A stretch of DNA of 50,514 nucleotides from Shimia litoralis (GTDB taxonomy: Bacteria; Pseudomonadota; Alphaproteobacteria; Rhodobacterales; Rhodobacteraceae), in NCBI RefSeq assembly GCF_005518135.1, contig NZ_SULI01000021.1:1-50514 (forward strand), in the 5' to 3' direction. Positions within the stretch are counted from its first letter, which is position 1, and the number at the start of each line of letters is the position of its first letter. A program made the position numbers and the translations under genes. Under the pieces are notes generated by a model. That model saw nothing but the letters and a program-made list of their open reading frames with translations, did no database searches and was not told the DNA's origin. This document shows positions 8,261-19,300 of the stretch, one piece after another.

Positions 8261-10029
8261 GCGCCTGTAGTTTCTCGAACAGCAGCGACTGGCGACTGCT
8301 CCACTGTCGGGGCTGCCGTAGGGGTCGGGGCAGGGGATGCCGGCTTGACCCGCATGATCTCGGATTTGGGGCCAAAACGGCTGAGGGCGCCATCCTGGAC
8401 GACACCGACCAGATCAACGTTCTCCAGTGCACTTGGGCGGTGAGCTACGACGATCACGATGCCGCCACGGTCACGGATGCTTTGGATCGCATGGCTGACC
8501 GCGCGCTCGCCTTCGGCGTCGAGGTTTGAATTCGGCTCGTCCAGCAGGACCACGAACGGATCCCCATAGAGCGCCCGTGCCAGAGCAATACGCTGACGCT
8601 GACCGCCCGACAGGCTGGTGGAACTGGCGCCCAGTTCCGTCTCGTAGCCGTCGGGCATGGCCAGGATCATCTCGTGAACGCCCGCCGCACGCGCCGCCGC
8701 AATGACCTTTTCGGGATCGGGATCGGCAAGGCGCGCAATATTACGGGCAATCGTGGTGTCGAACAGGGTGTAGTCCTGCGGCAGATATCCAAAGCTACGG
8801 GCAATTGTGTCTTCGCCCCACTGCACCAGATCGGCGCCATCCAGACGGACATGACCGCGCAGCACAGGCCAAACCCCAGCCATCGCCCGCATCAGCGAAG
8901 ACTTGCCGCCGCCACTAGGGCCGATCAAGCCAAGCGCCTGCCCGGCTTCAAGCTGAATGGTCACATCCGACAGCAGCACGCGGCCCGATCCCGGCGCCAC
9001 AACGGTGATCCCTTCCGCCGAGAAGGCCTGCTTGGGATCGGGCATCTGCAGCGGGCGGGGCTGCTCAGGCAAGGCGGCCATTGTCTGCTTGATGGTCGCC
9101 AGTGCATTGCGAGCGGCGATCAGGTTCTTCCAGTTGGCGATGGTCGAGTCGATCGGCGCAAGGGCACGGGCCGAAGCCACGGAGGCAGCGATGATCGCAC
9201 CGGCGGTCATCTCGCCCATGATGGTGAGATAGGCGCCAAGCCCCAGAACTGCAGACTGCAGCATCATGCGCAGCACCTTGGACAAGGCGCCCACGGTGCG
9301 AGTCACGTCGCTGGAACCGGATTGCAGCGTAAGATGTTCGTCATTGGCCTTCTGGAACTGGGCTAGAGCCTGCGACGAGAAGCCCATCGCTTTGATGACA
9401 TCGGCGTTGCGGGCATTGGCCTCGGCCACCGAGCTGCGCTGTACGGCGGCGCGGTTGACTTGGGCATTGGCCTTGCGGGTCATCAGTTCGGTCAGGACGG
9501 TCATCAGCGTCAGGACCACGGCACCGGCGATGGCCAACGCACCCAGGTAGGGATGCAGCACAAACACGAAAGCCAGAAAGATCGGCATCCAGGGCAGATC
9601 GAACAGCGACACAAGTGCCGGGCCACCGAAGAAGTTGCGGAGCGTATCGACAGAGCGGCCCCGCTCCATCGACTCAGCCACTGAAAAGCCGTAGCGTGGC
9701 ATGTCGATGCTCATTCGGTGGATATCGGGCGCGACCCGGGCATCAAAGCGCGCCCCGACCCGGTGAAGGATTTGCGAGCGGATCACGTCAAACCCGCCCT
9801 GGAACATGTAGAGCCCCAGTGCCAGCGCCGAGATCAGCGCGAGCGTCGGGATACTGCCGCTCATCAGGGCGCGGTCGTAGATCTGCATCATGTAAAACGC
9901 GCCGGTCAAAGCCAGGATGTTGATGATCCCGGACAAACCGAAGATATAAAGAAACACTGGCCGCAGTCCGGCTGTCAGGCGGGCAAGGCGTGCATCCTTT
10001 TCAGACTGTCTCGCAGAGGATCGGGCCAT
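8257..10029 (-). CDS. Type I secretion ABC transporter (permease-ATPase, PrtD/HlyB type)
   Basis: This 590-residue inner-membrane exporter has six predicted helices in the first 320 residues. A nucleotide-binding domain follows, with Walker A GPSGGGKSS (K376), signature LSGGQRQRIALARALYG, Walker B VVLLDEPNSNLD and switch VVAHRPS. There is no N-terminal C39 peptidase-like domain, which places it with the protease-type (PrtD) exporters that handle RTX proteins with uncleaved C-terminal signals. The last 35 residues are a Pro/Ala-rich tail. It is the first gene of the minus-strand operon with the RTX, adaptor, nuclease-fold and haloperoxidase genes, and is divergent from the histidine kinase at 10301. 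AAAGGAG precedes the ATG. Confidence 0.94.
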   Translation of the reverse strand: MARSSARQSEKDARLARLTAGLRPVFLYIFGLSGIINILALTGAFYMMQIYDRALMSGSIPTLALISALALGLYMFQGGFDVIRSQILHRVGARFDARVAPDIHRMSIDMPRYGFSVAESMERGRSVDTLRNFFGGPALVSLFDLPWMPIFLAFVFVLHPYLGALAIAGAVVLTLMTVLTELMTRKANAQVNRAAVQRSSVAEANARNADVIKAMGFSSQALAQFQKANDEHLTLQSGSSDVTRTVGALSKVLRMMLQSAVLGLGAYLTIMGEMTAGAIIAASVASARALAPIDSTIANWKNLIAARNALATIKQTMAALPEQPRPLQMPDPKQAFSAEGITVVAPGSGRVLLSDVTIQLEAGQALGLIGPSGGGKSSLMRAMAGVWPVLRGHVRLDGADLVQWGEDTIARSFGYLPQDYTLFDTTIARNIARLADPDPEKVIAAARAAGVHEMILAMPDGYETELGASSTSLSGGQRQRIALARALYGDPFVVLLDEPNSNLDAEGERAVSHAIQSIRDRGGIVIVVAHRPSALENVDLVGVVQDGALSRFGPKSEIMRVKPASPAPTPTAAPTVEQSPVAAVRETTGA

Positions 10030-10118
10030 GGTGTGTGCTCCTTTGGGTCAAACGTGTTCGATGGCTTATGGCGTAAAGCGTGCGACCGGCCTTCCACGCT
10101 ATGTCGGATCAAAATTCA

Positions 10119-10245
10119 GACCTTTGTCCGTGGGGGCACCCCGACCAAGGATGCCGCGCCGCGCGGCATTCGCGATACTCGCTTGGCGCCGGGGTCCAGC
10201 GGCATATCAGACTTTAGTCCCATGCCGCATCAGACCAACGGGACT
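10119..10245. promoter_or_regulatory. Cluster of three TCAGAC-type motifs in the T1SS/kinase divergent promoter
   Basis: The 271-base spacer between the ABC transporter and the kinase holds GACCTTTGTCC (10119-10129), GACTTTAGTCC (10210-10220) and GACCAACGGGAC (10233-10244), each preceded by TCA. They resemble the GACTTTGGTC dyad at 1443 and its complement at 23602. The shared pattern is GAC, four to six bases, then GTC or GAC. It is a candidate binding site for a dimeric regulator of this locus; the motif was found by eye. Confidence 0.4.
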
Positions 10246-10300
10246 GGTTAAATAAGCCCTTGGGTGTATGCTTTCAAAAGAGCAAACCTCAGGAGGTTTC

Positions 10301-12160
10301 ATGAGCGCGTACGCAAATACACCCCAGCGACCGCTGCCCGAACAGTCCGGCAGCGCGGCTGAGCGGTACCGTATCAAGGGATGGGTCTGGCCTCTGCAGC
10401 AGCAGATTGCGGCAATAGTGCTGGTTGCGATCCTGATATTAGCAGCGGCGATCCAGTTGTGGAACTACCGCACTTTCATGAACGCTGAGATCGAGCGGAC
10501 GCACGAAAATCATCTTATGATCGCGCAGAACGTTTCGTTGTCGCTGTCACGCTACGTCACGGACGCTGCGCGCGTGTTCGTCCATGCGGCCATCGAAGTC
10601 AGCAACAACAACAGCCCAGCGACGCAGGATACCCTGCTGTCGTTGCTGGAATCGCTGAACATAGACGGCATGGTTCTGTTGGCGCCCTTCACAGCGAATG
10701 CGCCACCACCCAATCGGCTGGGCAAGGATCTGCCCCTGCCGGAGCAGGTGGTGCTGGATGATCTGCGGGCGGGCACCAACGCGACGCTTGGCGGTGTTCA
10801 AATTTCGGGTCTGCAGCGGATCGGAGACAACAAGTATTTCATACTGGGGTACGAGCTTGCCGATCAGCGGCTGGTGATCGGCTATATGAAAACCGACTAT
10901 ATTAAGTTGGTTCAGCGGGCCATCGCCTTCGGCGAATTCGGACATTCGGCGATCTTCGATCAGTTCGGGCGCGCGATCGCGCACCCGTCACCCAGGGTGG
11001 AAGAGAACATGGTGGATGCCTCGGGTATCTCGGCGGTGCGACGGATGCTGAACCGTGAAACCGGCGTCGAGATGTTCTTTTCGCCGCCCATGCAAATGGA
11101 CATGATCGCGGGGATCACCTTTGTTCCAGAGACGGGCTGGCCTGTCATGGTTCCGCAGCCGATCTATGAATTGTCGGATGCGGTGAATGTCAGCCTGTCG
11201 AAATCCTATCTTCTGGTAATGGCGATGGCGGCCCTTCTGGGGGGTGCGGGATGGGCGGTGTCACGCCGGCTTGCCCGTCCGGTCCAGAATTTCACCGAGA
11301 TCAGCCGCAAGATCAGCGATGGGGATTACACCGTCAACCTGCCAGACGAGGAACGCTCCTCGGCCGAGATGTGGCAACTCAACGAGTCGCTCAAAACGAT
11401 GATTCATCGCATGCGCAGTTCTAACAACAAACTGCGCGAAGCGCTGCGGCTGGAAGAGGAAGAGAACAAGCGCAAGAGCGACTTTATGGTGATTGTCGGT
11501 CATGAGCTGCGCACACCGCTGAGCGGTGTGGTGGGTATGCTGACGGTCTGCTGCGAGCAAAAGGACGATGTCGACCGTGACCATTATCTGGACGTGGCGT
11601 GGTCATCGGCAAAAGAGTTGAGTGCGCTGGTCGATCACATGGTGGATTACGCCGAAGGCACGACCGAGTCGATCCGTCTTAATTCGACGACATTCGACAT
11701 CGAGGCAGGGATGCGGGACATGGAGGTGCTTTACGGCAACCTTGTACGGAAAGCCGGTCTGGAGTTCCACCGCACGGGACTTGGCGATGGCAGCACGCAG
11801 ATCGTATCAGACCCGGTGCGCCTGTCGCAGATGATTGCGAAGATCATGGAGAACGCGATGAAGTTCACCAAGGAGGGCCGCATTACGCTGCATTCGGAAA
11901 TTTTCCAGCAGGATGATCGAAAATGGCTTAAGGTGGCTATCAGCGATACCGGGATCGGGATCGATGAGGGGCAGCTGGAGCGTATTTTCCTGCCGTTCGC
12001 ACAGGTTGACTCATCCTTTACAAGATCGTACCGAGGAATGGGCCTTGGGCTGTCCATTGCGCAGGCCATAGTGAACAAACTCGGAGGCCGCATCACATGC
12101 GCAAGCAAACTTCACGAAGGAACGCGGGTAGAGATATGGACCCCCATCGAGCTGGCATAA
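10301..12160 (+). CDS. Membrane sensor histidine kinase (Cache-HAMP-HisKA-HATPase)
   Basis: This 619-residue protein has a membrane helix at about 29-50, a periplasmic sensor region of roughly 250 residues with a Cache-like pattern (FGEFGHSAIFDQFGRAIAHPSP), a second helix at about 300-325 and a HAMP segment (ISRKISDGDYTV). Next come a dimerisation domain with phospho-acceptor H401 in GHELRTPLSG and an ATPase domain with an N-box (KIMENAMKF), SDTGIGIDEG and GMGLGLSIA. All kinase motifs are intact, in contrast to the kinase-like protein at 1587. I chose the ATG at 10301 because AGGAGG lies 4 bases upstream. A receiver gene follows after 28 bases, and the T1SS operon is divergent. The ligand is unknown. 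Confidence 0.93.
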   Translation: MSAYANTPQRPLPEQSGSAAERYRIKGWVWPLQQQIAAIVLVAILILAAAIQLWNYRTFMNAEIERTHENHLMIAQNVSLSLSRYVTDAARVFVHAAIEVSNNNSPATQDTLLSLLESLNIDGMVLLAPFTANAPPPNRLGKDLPLPEQVVLDDLRAGTNATLGGVQISGLQRIGDNKYFILGYELADQRLVIGYMKTDYIKLVQRAIAFGEFGHSAIFDQFGRAIAHPSPRVEENMVDASGISAVRRMLNRETGVEMFFSPPMQMDMIAGITFVPETGWPVMVPQPIYELSDAVNVSLSKSYLLVMAMAALLGGAGWAVSRRLARPVQNFTEISRKISDGDYTVNLPDEERSSAEMWQLNESLKTMIHRMRSSNNKLREALRLEEEENKRKSDFMVIVGHELRTPLSGVVGMLTVCCEQKDDVDRDHYLDVAWSSAKELSALVDHMVDYAEGTTESIRLNSTTFDIEAGMRDMEVLYGNLVRKAGLEFHRTGLGDGSTQIVSDPVRLSQMIAKIMENAMKFTKEGRITLHSEIFQQDDRKWLKVAISDTGIGIDEGQLERIFLPFAQVDSSFTRSYRGMGLGLSIAQAIVNKLGGRITCASKLHEGTRVEIWTPIELA

Positions 12161-12188
12161 CCTCTCGAGCGACGCGACTGGCCGGCGC

Positions 12189-12590
12189 ATGGTCTCGGTG
12201 AGTGATCGGCGCAATATCCTTGTCGTCGATGACGATGAAATCAACCGAATGGTTGTCCGCGTTCTGATGGAACGCCGCAATTACCGCGTGCTCGAGGCTG
12301 CAAGCGGGCCAGAGGCGCTGGATCTGGTCAAGGATGAAACCTTCGACGTTGTGCTGATGGACCTGAGCATGCCGGGCATGGACGGTCTGGAAACGACGCG
12401 CTGCATCCGCAGCCATGATGCCAGTAGCCAGTTGCCGGTGGTGGCGCTGACCGCGCATACCAGCCATACGGAACAGAAGATGTGTCTAGAGGCCGGCATG
12501 AACGCCGTGCTGCGCAAGCCGTTCGATTCCGAACAGGTGGACAGGCTTCTGGGGTTGCTTGACCACACCACCAAGGGGCCGGACGCCTGA
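12189..12590 (+). CDS. Single-domain response regulator (CheY-like receiver)
   Basis: This 133-residue protein consists only of a receiver domain: acidic pocket VVDDDE, phospho-acceptor D58 in VVLMDLSMPG, Thr in VALTAHT and Lys in AVLRKPFD. All key residues are present. It has no output domain, so it must act through protein contacts or pass the phosphoryl group onward. It follows the histidine kinase by 28 bases and is almost certainly its partner, as in split hybrid kinases. The start is uncertain: the ATG at 12189 lacks a strong ribosome-binding site, and a GTG at 12198 is possible. Confidence 0.88.
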   Translation: MVSVSDRRNILVVDDDEINRMVVRVLMERRNYRVLEAASGPEALDLVKDETFDVVLMDLSMPGMDGLETTRCIRSHDASSQLPVVALTAHTSHTEQKMCLEAGMNAVLRKPFDSEQVDRLLGLLDHTTKGPDA

Positions 12591-12710
12591 GGCAACACCC
12601 CCGTCACAACGAAGGACAGAGAGGCGGGGTGACATAGACAGGGAATGATCTGCAGGCGCATCGGCTCTTTCTGAACCGGCCTTGGGACATACGGCGCCGC
12701 AGCGCGCTTA

Positions 12711-12795
12711 TCAGAAGTTGATCAAGGCGTTGTTTCGAGCAATGATGACGGCCTGCACCCGGTTCGACGCCTTGAGCTTGCGGATTATGACGTGC
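12711..12795 (-). pseudogene. C-terminal remnant of a LuxR-type DNA-binding domain
   Basis: The minus strand reads [18 protein letters not shown] and ends in a stop at 12711-12713. This matches the last helix of LuxR/NarL helix-turn-helix domains (pattern HV-RIMRKL-ASNRTQAV). About 27 residues survive. The rest of the gene was removed where the truA remnant begins. It may be what is left of a second response regulator that once faced the kinase. Confidence 0.6.
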
Positions 12796-12799
12796 GCCG

Positions 12800-13190
12800 G
12801 AGACGCTGTACATGTGCCACGTTTTACGCGTGCCACCAGAGTTGTACGTGGCGGCCATGCGAAACGGGGCGCGGCATCTGCTGGGCAAGTATTATTTCAC
12901 CACGTTCCGGTCGAGGATCTGTCAGGCGAAGAGCCCCGTCAAGGCGCTGGATGCGCTGGAGATCGAAGAGGTCGAGGGGCTGGCGGGACCGGAACTGAGG
13001 TTTCATCTGAGTGCAAGGTCATTACTGTACAACCAGGTGCGCAGCATCGTGGGCACGCTGGAGAGGGTGGGCGCGGGAAGCTGGACGCCCGAGGATGTGA
13101 AAACCGCGCTTGAGACGCGGGACCGCGGCCTGCGGGTCGGTCTGCCCGCCTAAGGGCTTGTATCTGGCCGGTGTCGGTTATCCCGAAGAT
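12800..13190 (+). pseudogene. truA: tRNA pseudouridine synthase A fragment, frameshifted
   Basis: The frame at 12812-13153 encodes the C-terminal part of Tru[27 protein letters not shown] and [19 protein letters not shown], where TruA has HDFTTFRS and the ARSFLHNQVRSMVG segment. TruA pseudouridylates tRNA positions 38-40 and is about 260 residues. Here the first half is missing, including the catalytic Asp region. The last conserved stretch ([17 protein letters not shown]) continues only in a different frame after about 13130, showing a frameshift. It is a non-functional fragment, so an intact copy is expected elsewhere in the genome. Confidence 0.85.
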
Positions 13191-13271
13191 CTGTTCGCCT
13201 CAGAGCTGAGGGCCGGTGCATGCCGGGCGGTGGATGGCCCGGTTTTCCTCAAGTGCGGGCCGCACGACGAG

Positions 13272-13302
13272 ATCGGCAGCCGGAGGGTATCCGGCTGCCG
13301 AT
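13272..13302 (-). terminator. Strong hairpin after the giant peroxidase gene
   Basis: ATCGGCAGCCGGA (13272-13284) and TCCGGCTGCCGAT (13290-13302) form a perfect 13-base-pair stem with a 5-base loop, 24 bases beyond the stop codon at 13326. No T-tract follows on the minus strand, so it may stabilise the mRNA 3' end or act with Rho instead of being a classic intrinsic terminator. Confidence 0.65.
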
Positions 13303-13325
13303 ATTGGTGTGGATCAGTCTGACGA

Positions 13326-16300
13326 TCAGCCGACGTTATCGTAGTCGAAGCGTCCGCTGACGGTCAGTTCGAATTGCTCATCCTCGATGCTTCCACTGAT
13401 CTTGGTTGTCCCGGCTTCGTCTCCTTCGGAGAAAGAGAAACTGTCTTGCATGTCAGCGTCACCCCAGGTGAGCTCGAGCATATCGGACCCGGTGCCGAAC
13501 TGCAGGAGATCGCCGGCGGAGAGGCCGTTGATGTGGTCGCCCTGCGCGTTGGCCGCGGTTTCGAACACGAAGGTGTTGTTGCCGTCACCGCCATCGAGCA
13601 CGTTGGCCGCGTCGCTGGCGAAGATGGTGTCGTCACCCGAGCCGCCGACGAAGTTCTCGACGCTCCAGATCGTATCGCGACCGCCTTCTTCCGTGGTGAC
13701 CGACCCGCGATCCGTCCCGGCGTTGCCGAGGCGCACCGTGAGGTTGGAGGTGACCGACGCCATGTCGATCGTGTCCGACCCTTCGCCACCATAGTAGATG
13801 TCGTTGCAGTCACCATCCGTGCCGATGAACGTGTCGTCACCCGCGTTACCCATGAGGATATCCGAGCCGGACCCGCCGATGATCATGTCATCGCCGTCGC
13901 CGCCAATGATATTGTCGCTGCCGGCACCGCCCATGAGCATGTCGGCACCATCGCCACCGAGCATGTCGTCGCGGCCATCGCCACCGAAGAGCATGTCGTC
14001 ACCGGCATTGCCCACGAGCATGTCGTTGCCCTCGTGTCCGCTGAGGATATCGTCGCCCGCCGCGCCGACCAGGGCGTCGCCCAAGTCAGTGCCGCTTTTG
14101 ACGAGTCCCTCGTCCGAGCCGTTGGGGCTCTGTTCGGTTGAGGGGTCGGATGCCGGCGTCTCGGTGTCGGCGTCGGAGCTGTCCCCACCGTCGATGGTAT
14201 CATCGTCGTTTGACACAGGCTCTTGGTCGGCAGAGGCCCCGCCCTGAGCAGTCTGGGTGCTGTTGTCCACGGTCATCTCGCCTTGGGTATCATCACCCTG
14301 AGCAGTCTGGCCTTGGCCGTTGTCGTCTTGTCCAGTATCATCTTGGCCGGTGTCAGCCTGGTTGGCATTCCCGGCATCGTCCGTGACGGGCGGCTGCTGG
14401 GTCTGTTGGTCGGCGGTGCCATTGTCTTCGACAATCTCATCTCCGGTATAGCTGAACACATCCTGTGGCAGATCGGTCATCCCGGTGTTGCGGGTCACGA
14501 TGTCACCGAAGGTGAGGTTGGAGATAAAGTTGTTGTAGACGGGCAGATCGCCGATCTGGTCGACGTAGTAGAACCGGTCGCCTTCCTGAAGACGGTCCAG
14601 TTGCTCGTGAATGAGCACCCAGAAGGTATGGCCTACGACGCCGTCCTGAATGTGCTGCTCAGCCAGACCACCAACCCAGAGATCGACGCGGTCGATGCCT
14701 TTCACCGTCATCGTGCCATCGCCATTGTCTATCAACGCGATATCCGGGTTGGCTTCGACGAAGGCGTCATACTGCTCTGTGTCAACGGTCAGAACCAGAG
14801 CCGGATAGGCTGTCTGGAACTTGGCGATCATCTCGTCGGATAGCCCGTTGCGCGCCTGGAAATCCTCCCAGTCGGTGTAGGGTGTCATGGACATGTCCGA
14901 CAAATCGATCGCCTCGGAGATGTAGCGGTTATCCGACGCCGCCAGATCTGCCTTGACCTGGTTGAGCGTGCCGAGGCCCACATCCCTGCCGCGAGCGACA
15001 TTGAAGGCGAAGAGATCGGCGCTGACGCGGACCAGATCGTTGCGGACCGCATCCACCACCTGAAGGTCAACTTCTTCCGAGGGCTGTTCGACCAGACCGC
15101 CGAGGATGTTGTCGACCCCGTACTGGGCGTAGCCTGGCTGTGGCTTGTACCCATATTGCTCCAGAGTTCCGAAATCTGCCGTGAATGCGTCCGGGTCGTT
15201 GGTTGGGTTCAGGAAGATATCGAACAGCGGCACCTCGACAGTGAACGGGTTCCCATCGGCATCCACGTCCTTGAGGGTCATGCTCTGACCAATCTGCGAA
15301 TGGCCGAAGCGATAGGCCGCTGCCGCGAACTCGTGACTGATGCGGGCATCGGTGGTTGGGTCATACTTGTCATGACCGTGTGTACCCGAGCCTTGTAGCC
15401 CGCCCAGAAGACTATCGGCGAAGTCGTTGAACACGACCTGCTGATATTCCCCGATGTTCAGGATGCGTGCGGCCTGGAAAAGCTCTTCCGGAGTGTCGGC
15501 ATCATAGCCTGACGCCAGGAGCTGGTCCACGTGGTAGTTGTGGTTGCGTGCCCAGACGGTGTGCATCGAGGTGAGGCCCACATTTTCATTCGCACGCCCG
15601 TCGCCGCCGACGAAGTGGTCGAGCAAGTTCATGAACGGGTTGGTGTCGATCAGGAGCGGCCAGCCTTCACCCATGAAGTCGTCCGAGAGGTCCTTGATGG
15701 TTGCGGCGTTGTAGGTGCCGTCCTCGTTGAACAGATCTGGGTAGTAACCTTCCAGAGTGACATCGCCCTTGTCGGTATCCGTGAACACGGTCCCAGCCTG
15801 GGTATGGTGATCCAGCAGTTCGCGAAGGGTCGCCATGAGCTGGAAACCGGATGCTGAGGGATCTTCCTGACCCATCAGTACATGGGCACCGAAGCCACCA
15901 TTGCTACCGCTTTCGCGCAGCAGCTGACCCACCAGGTTGGACGAACCGTAGACCTGGTTCTGATCCACCACAGGCGAAGTGATGTTGGTGTGCTCGATCT
16001 CGCCTGTTTCGGGATTGATCGTGGCCGTGGCACGGGTGAGGTCAGCCGGGTTGTCCCCGCTGGGACGACCCATGTCCGCCCCTCCGATGGTGATCGGGTC
16101 ATGACCACCCTTGGGGATGAACGTGAGGCCGTGGTCGAAATACTGACCGAAGGACATCATGAACATGTTTGCCGAGGCCGCCTTGGCCGCATCCGCATCC
16201 TGAGCGCCGAGGGCGTTCGAGATGGCACGGGCGTCGAGATCGTCGAATACCGGATTGACGATGCCCGCACCGTCTTCGCCGATCCCAGCATAGCGGGCTT

Positions 16301-19300
16301 CGGTTACACGGGAGAAGGGCAAGGTCGCGCCACCGGAAATCTCGGGATTGAGCAGGTTGTTGGTCAGACCTTCCAGATCGCGGGTGCCGACGATCAAATC
16401 AGCCGGTTCGTTTTCGGCGCGCGCGCCGGGTTCGGGCGGCAGGATGGGGGCCTCGCCCTGACCGGTGACCATGTATTTCAGGGCCGCGATGTCATCCTGG
16501 GTCAGCAGGACGTTACCGCGCGGCAGGGTGCCGAGAGCGACAGTTCCCCTGCCCTGAGGTGCGCCGGTTTCCTCGTTGATGGTCGCGACACCGCGCAGGG
16601 CGTTGGCCAGACCGCTGCCGGACTGGACGATGATCGGGAAAGTCGTCGGGTCATCAACCGTGTAGGTCAGCGTGAAGTCGCCGGATGTCCGTGTCACCGT
16701 CGTGCCATCGATCGTTTCCGTCAGAGTGGCCGGATCGATATCTACCGGAACGACGATCACGTCGCCTTCGGTCAGAGTACCGGTCACAGTGGTGGTGCGG
16801 CTTTCGGTTTCGACGAACACGCGGTGAGTCGAAAGGCGGCCGGTGACGTCCACATTGGCGACCTCGCCCATGACGCTGATGGTGTTGAAGTTCAGGGCAG
16901 TCGGGTTGAAGTCACCAATGACCTGCACGTCGTTTGTGCCTCCTGCGGTGTTGATCTGGATTTCCTCGATGTTCTGAAGTTGACCGATGACCTGCTCGCC
17001 AGCATCCGCTTCGCGGGTGATGACGATATCAGTACCAGTGGCCAAGGGTGCCCCTGTCCAAGAGTCCGCCGCGTAGACGCGGAAGGTTTCGTCGGAGGCA
17101 TCGCCGTTGATGGTGTAGGTGTCGTCACCTGCGCCGCCATCGACCACATCGCTGCCGCCGCCGACACTCCAGGTGATTTCGTCGCGGCCTGCGCCGGCAT
17201 TCAGGATGTCATTTCCTGCACCGCCGGTTATGATATCGCTGCCATCGCCTGCATTTACCACAATACGCTGGGTCGAGGTGAAGCCGGAGAAGTCGATCAC
17301 TTCGTTACCCGCCGTGCCGTTCACGTAGATCGTGTTGGGCGCCAGCGAGGTGCCTGCAAAGTCACCAACCGCGTTGATGGTTTCGACACCCTGAACACCA
17401 TTGATGGTAACCTCTTCGATGCCGCGCACTTCCATGATCGGAGTTTCCACACCGGCCACTGTGCGGGTGATGATGATCTCGGAGAGCGGATCGAAGGGGG
17501 CCTGGCCAGCCCAGGCCGCCACGGTGTACATCGTGAAGCCATCCTCGGTACCATCGCCATTGATCACCAGCATGTCGGTGCCGCCGTCATTGACGATGCC
17601 ATGCCCCACGACCACATCATAACCGCCGAGCGGCGCGTTCCATGTGATGGTGTCCGAGCCGCCTTCGCCGAAGATCACGTCATTTCCGGCGAGGCCGTTG
17701 ATGGCATCATCACCGGCGCCTGCGAAGATCGCGTCGGGGCCGTTGCTGCCGTCAAGCACATCGTTGCCACCGGTGCCCTGGATCAGGCCATTGTTGGCAG
17801 GGTTCGTGCGCAGATCAATCTCCATATCCGCGAAGCGCAGGATCTCGATGCCCGTCAGGCGGTCGGTGCCATCGCCAAGGATCGGGTTTGGGTCGCCGTT
17901 GACCGGGTCGATCGGGTTCGGTCCTTCCGTGACGTTGATATGATCGACCGTGACGCTGCCATCGGCGTTGGCGCGGATGCTGTAGTTGGCTCGCACATCG
18001 AAGTAGACGGCTGTGTCCACGTCGCCTTCCTGACCACGATCGACGATCTCTCGTGTGATCTGCAGTTGGCTGGGCGAGATGCTGCCGTCCAGAAGCTGTG
18101 GGATGATCTCCTCAAGGCTGTCAATGCTGCGAATCTCGATCGCCGGGTCGGTCTGATCGCGGATCGAGATCCGCGCATCCAGCCACTTGTCGCCGTCGAT
18201 TACGTCGTCGCCGCCACGGCCCTGGATCATGTCGCTGCCGCCGCCGCCCAGCAGGATGTTGCCGCCGGTGAAGAGATCGCCGGGCGCGTCTCCCATCAGG
18301 TTGCCAAGCAGCTCGCGCAGACCCTCGATCCGATTCACGCCCTCCTGCGTCAGTTCGTTGCCGAAGAGCGTGACTTCATTGTCTAAGATCGCACCGTCGG
18401 CAGGCGCCTCATTGCCGAGGCGGTTGTCACCCCAGATCAGGTCATCGTTCTGTGTGCCTGATACTGCCTCTGCGTCGATGTAGCGATCCCTGAAAAATTC
18501 TGTCTGTTCTGTCGTCACGCGCTCTGTGAGATCGACCTCCGCATGGGTCGTCAGACCCTTGTGCGCAATCCAGTCGTAACCGAGCTCGGCCAGGTTCACA
18601 TGTGTGCCCTCCCCCTGGAACAGGATATCGTCGCCGGATTCACCGTGCAGGTCGTTGTCGTTCGCCCCTCCCATCAGAACGTCGTGACCGATCACGCGGG
18701 AGCCGCCGAGGTTGTCGTTATTGTCGCCGACGAGGAAGTCGAAGCCGTCTCCACCCTCGATCCAGTCGTCGCCTTCGCCGCCATCGACGATATCCGCGCC
18801 TGACCCACCGAATACAAAATCGTTACCCATGCCTGCGAAGGTGTGCTTGGCGTCGTCGCGGCCCATGAGGATCGCATCGTTGCCCCTTCCGCCGAAGATC
18901 AATTCGGCAGCTCCGCCCCCGGCGGAAATGACGTCGTCGCCGTCCTCGCCATGCAGGAAGCTGATGTCGTCGCCGTCTTTGATGATGTCGTTGCCGTCAC
19001 CGCCGCGGAAGGTGTTGACGCCCGAGTCGCCGATCAGCAGATCGTCGCCAGCGCCGCCCCAGAGCGCATCGTCCCCGAGACCTCCGACGAGAATATCGCG
19101 CTGGTCGGTTCCGCCGAGCACGACGTGCTCGCCGCCGTTGAACTTGAGTAAGTTGTCATACTCCCGCGCACCATCGACGAGCGGTGCGTCGCCCGTGCCG
19201 GTTTCCCGCTCGACTAGTGTCGTACCCATGGCGGCGAGGAACGGATCAAGCTCGGTCGAAACCGGATCGGCCATGGCCTGCACCGACTGATCAACTTCGA

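Noticed and set aside
12682-13113. 143-codon plus-strand frame in the truA remnant region
   Set aside because: The TruA similarity lies in another frame; this one is a shadow.
13800-14090. Regularly spaced repeats that could suggest a CRISPR array
   Set aside because: The periodicity is 27 bases and in frame, encoding RTX nonapeptides; there are no conserved direct repeats with unique spacers. No CRISPR or cas gene is present in the window.
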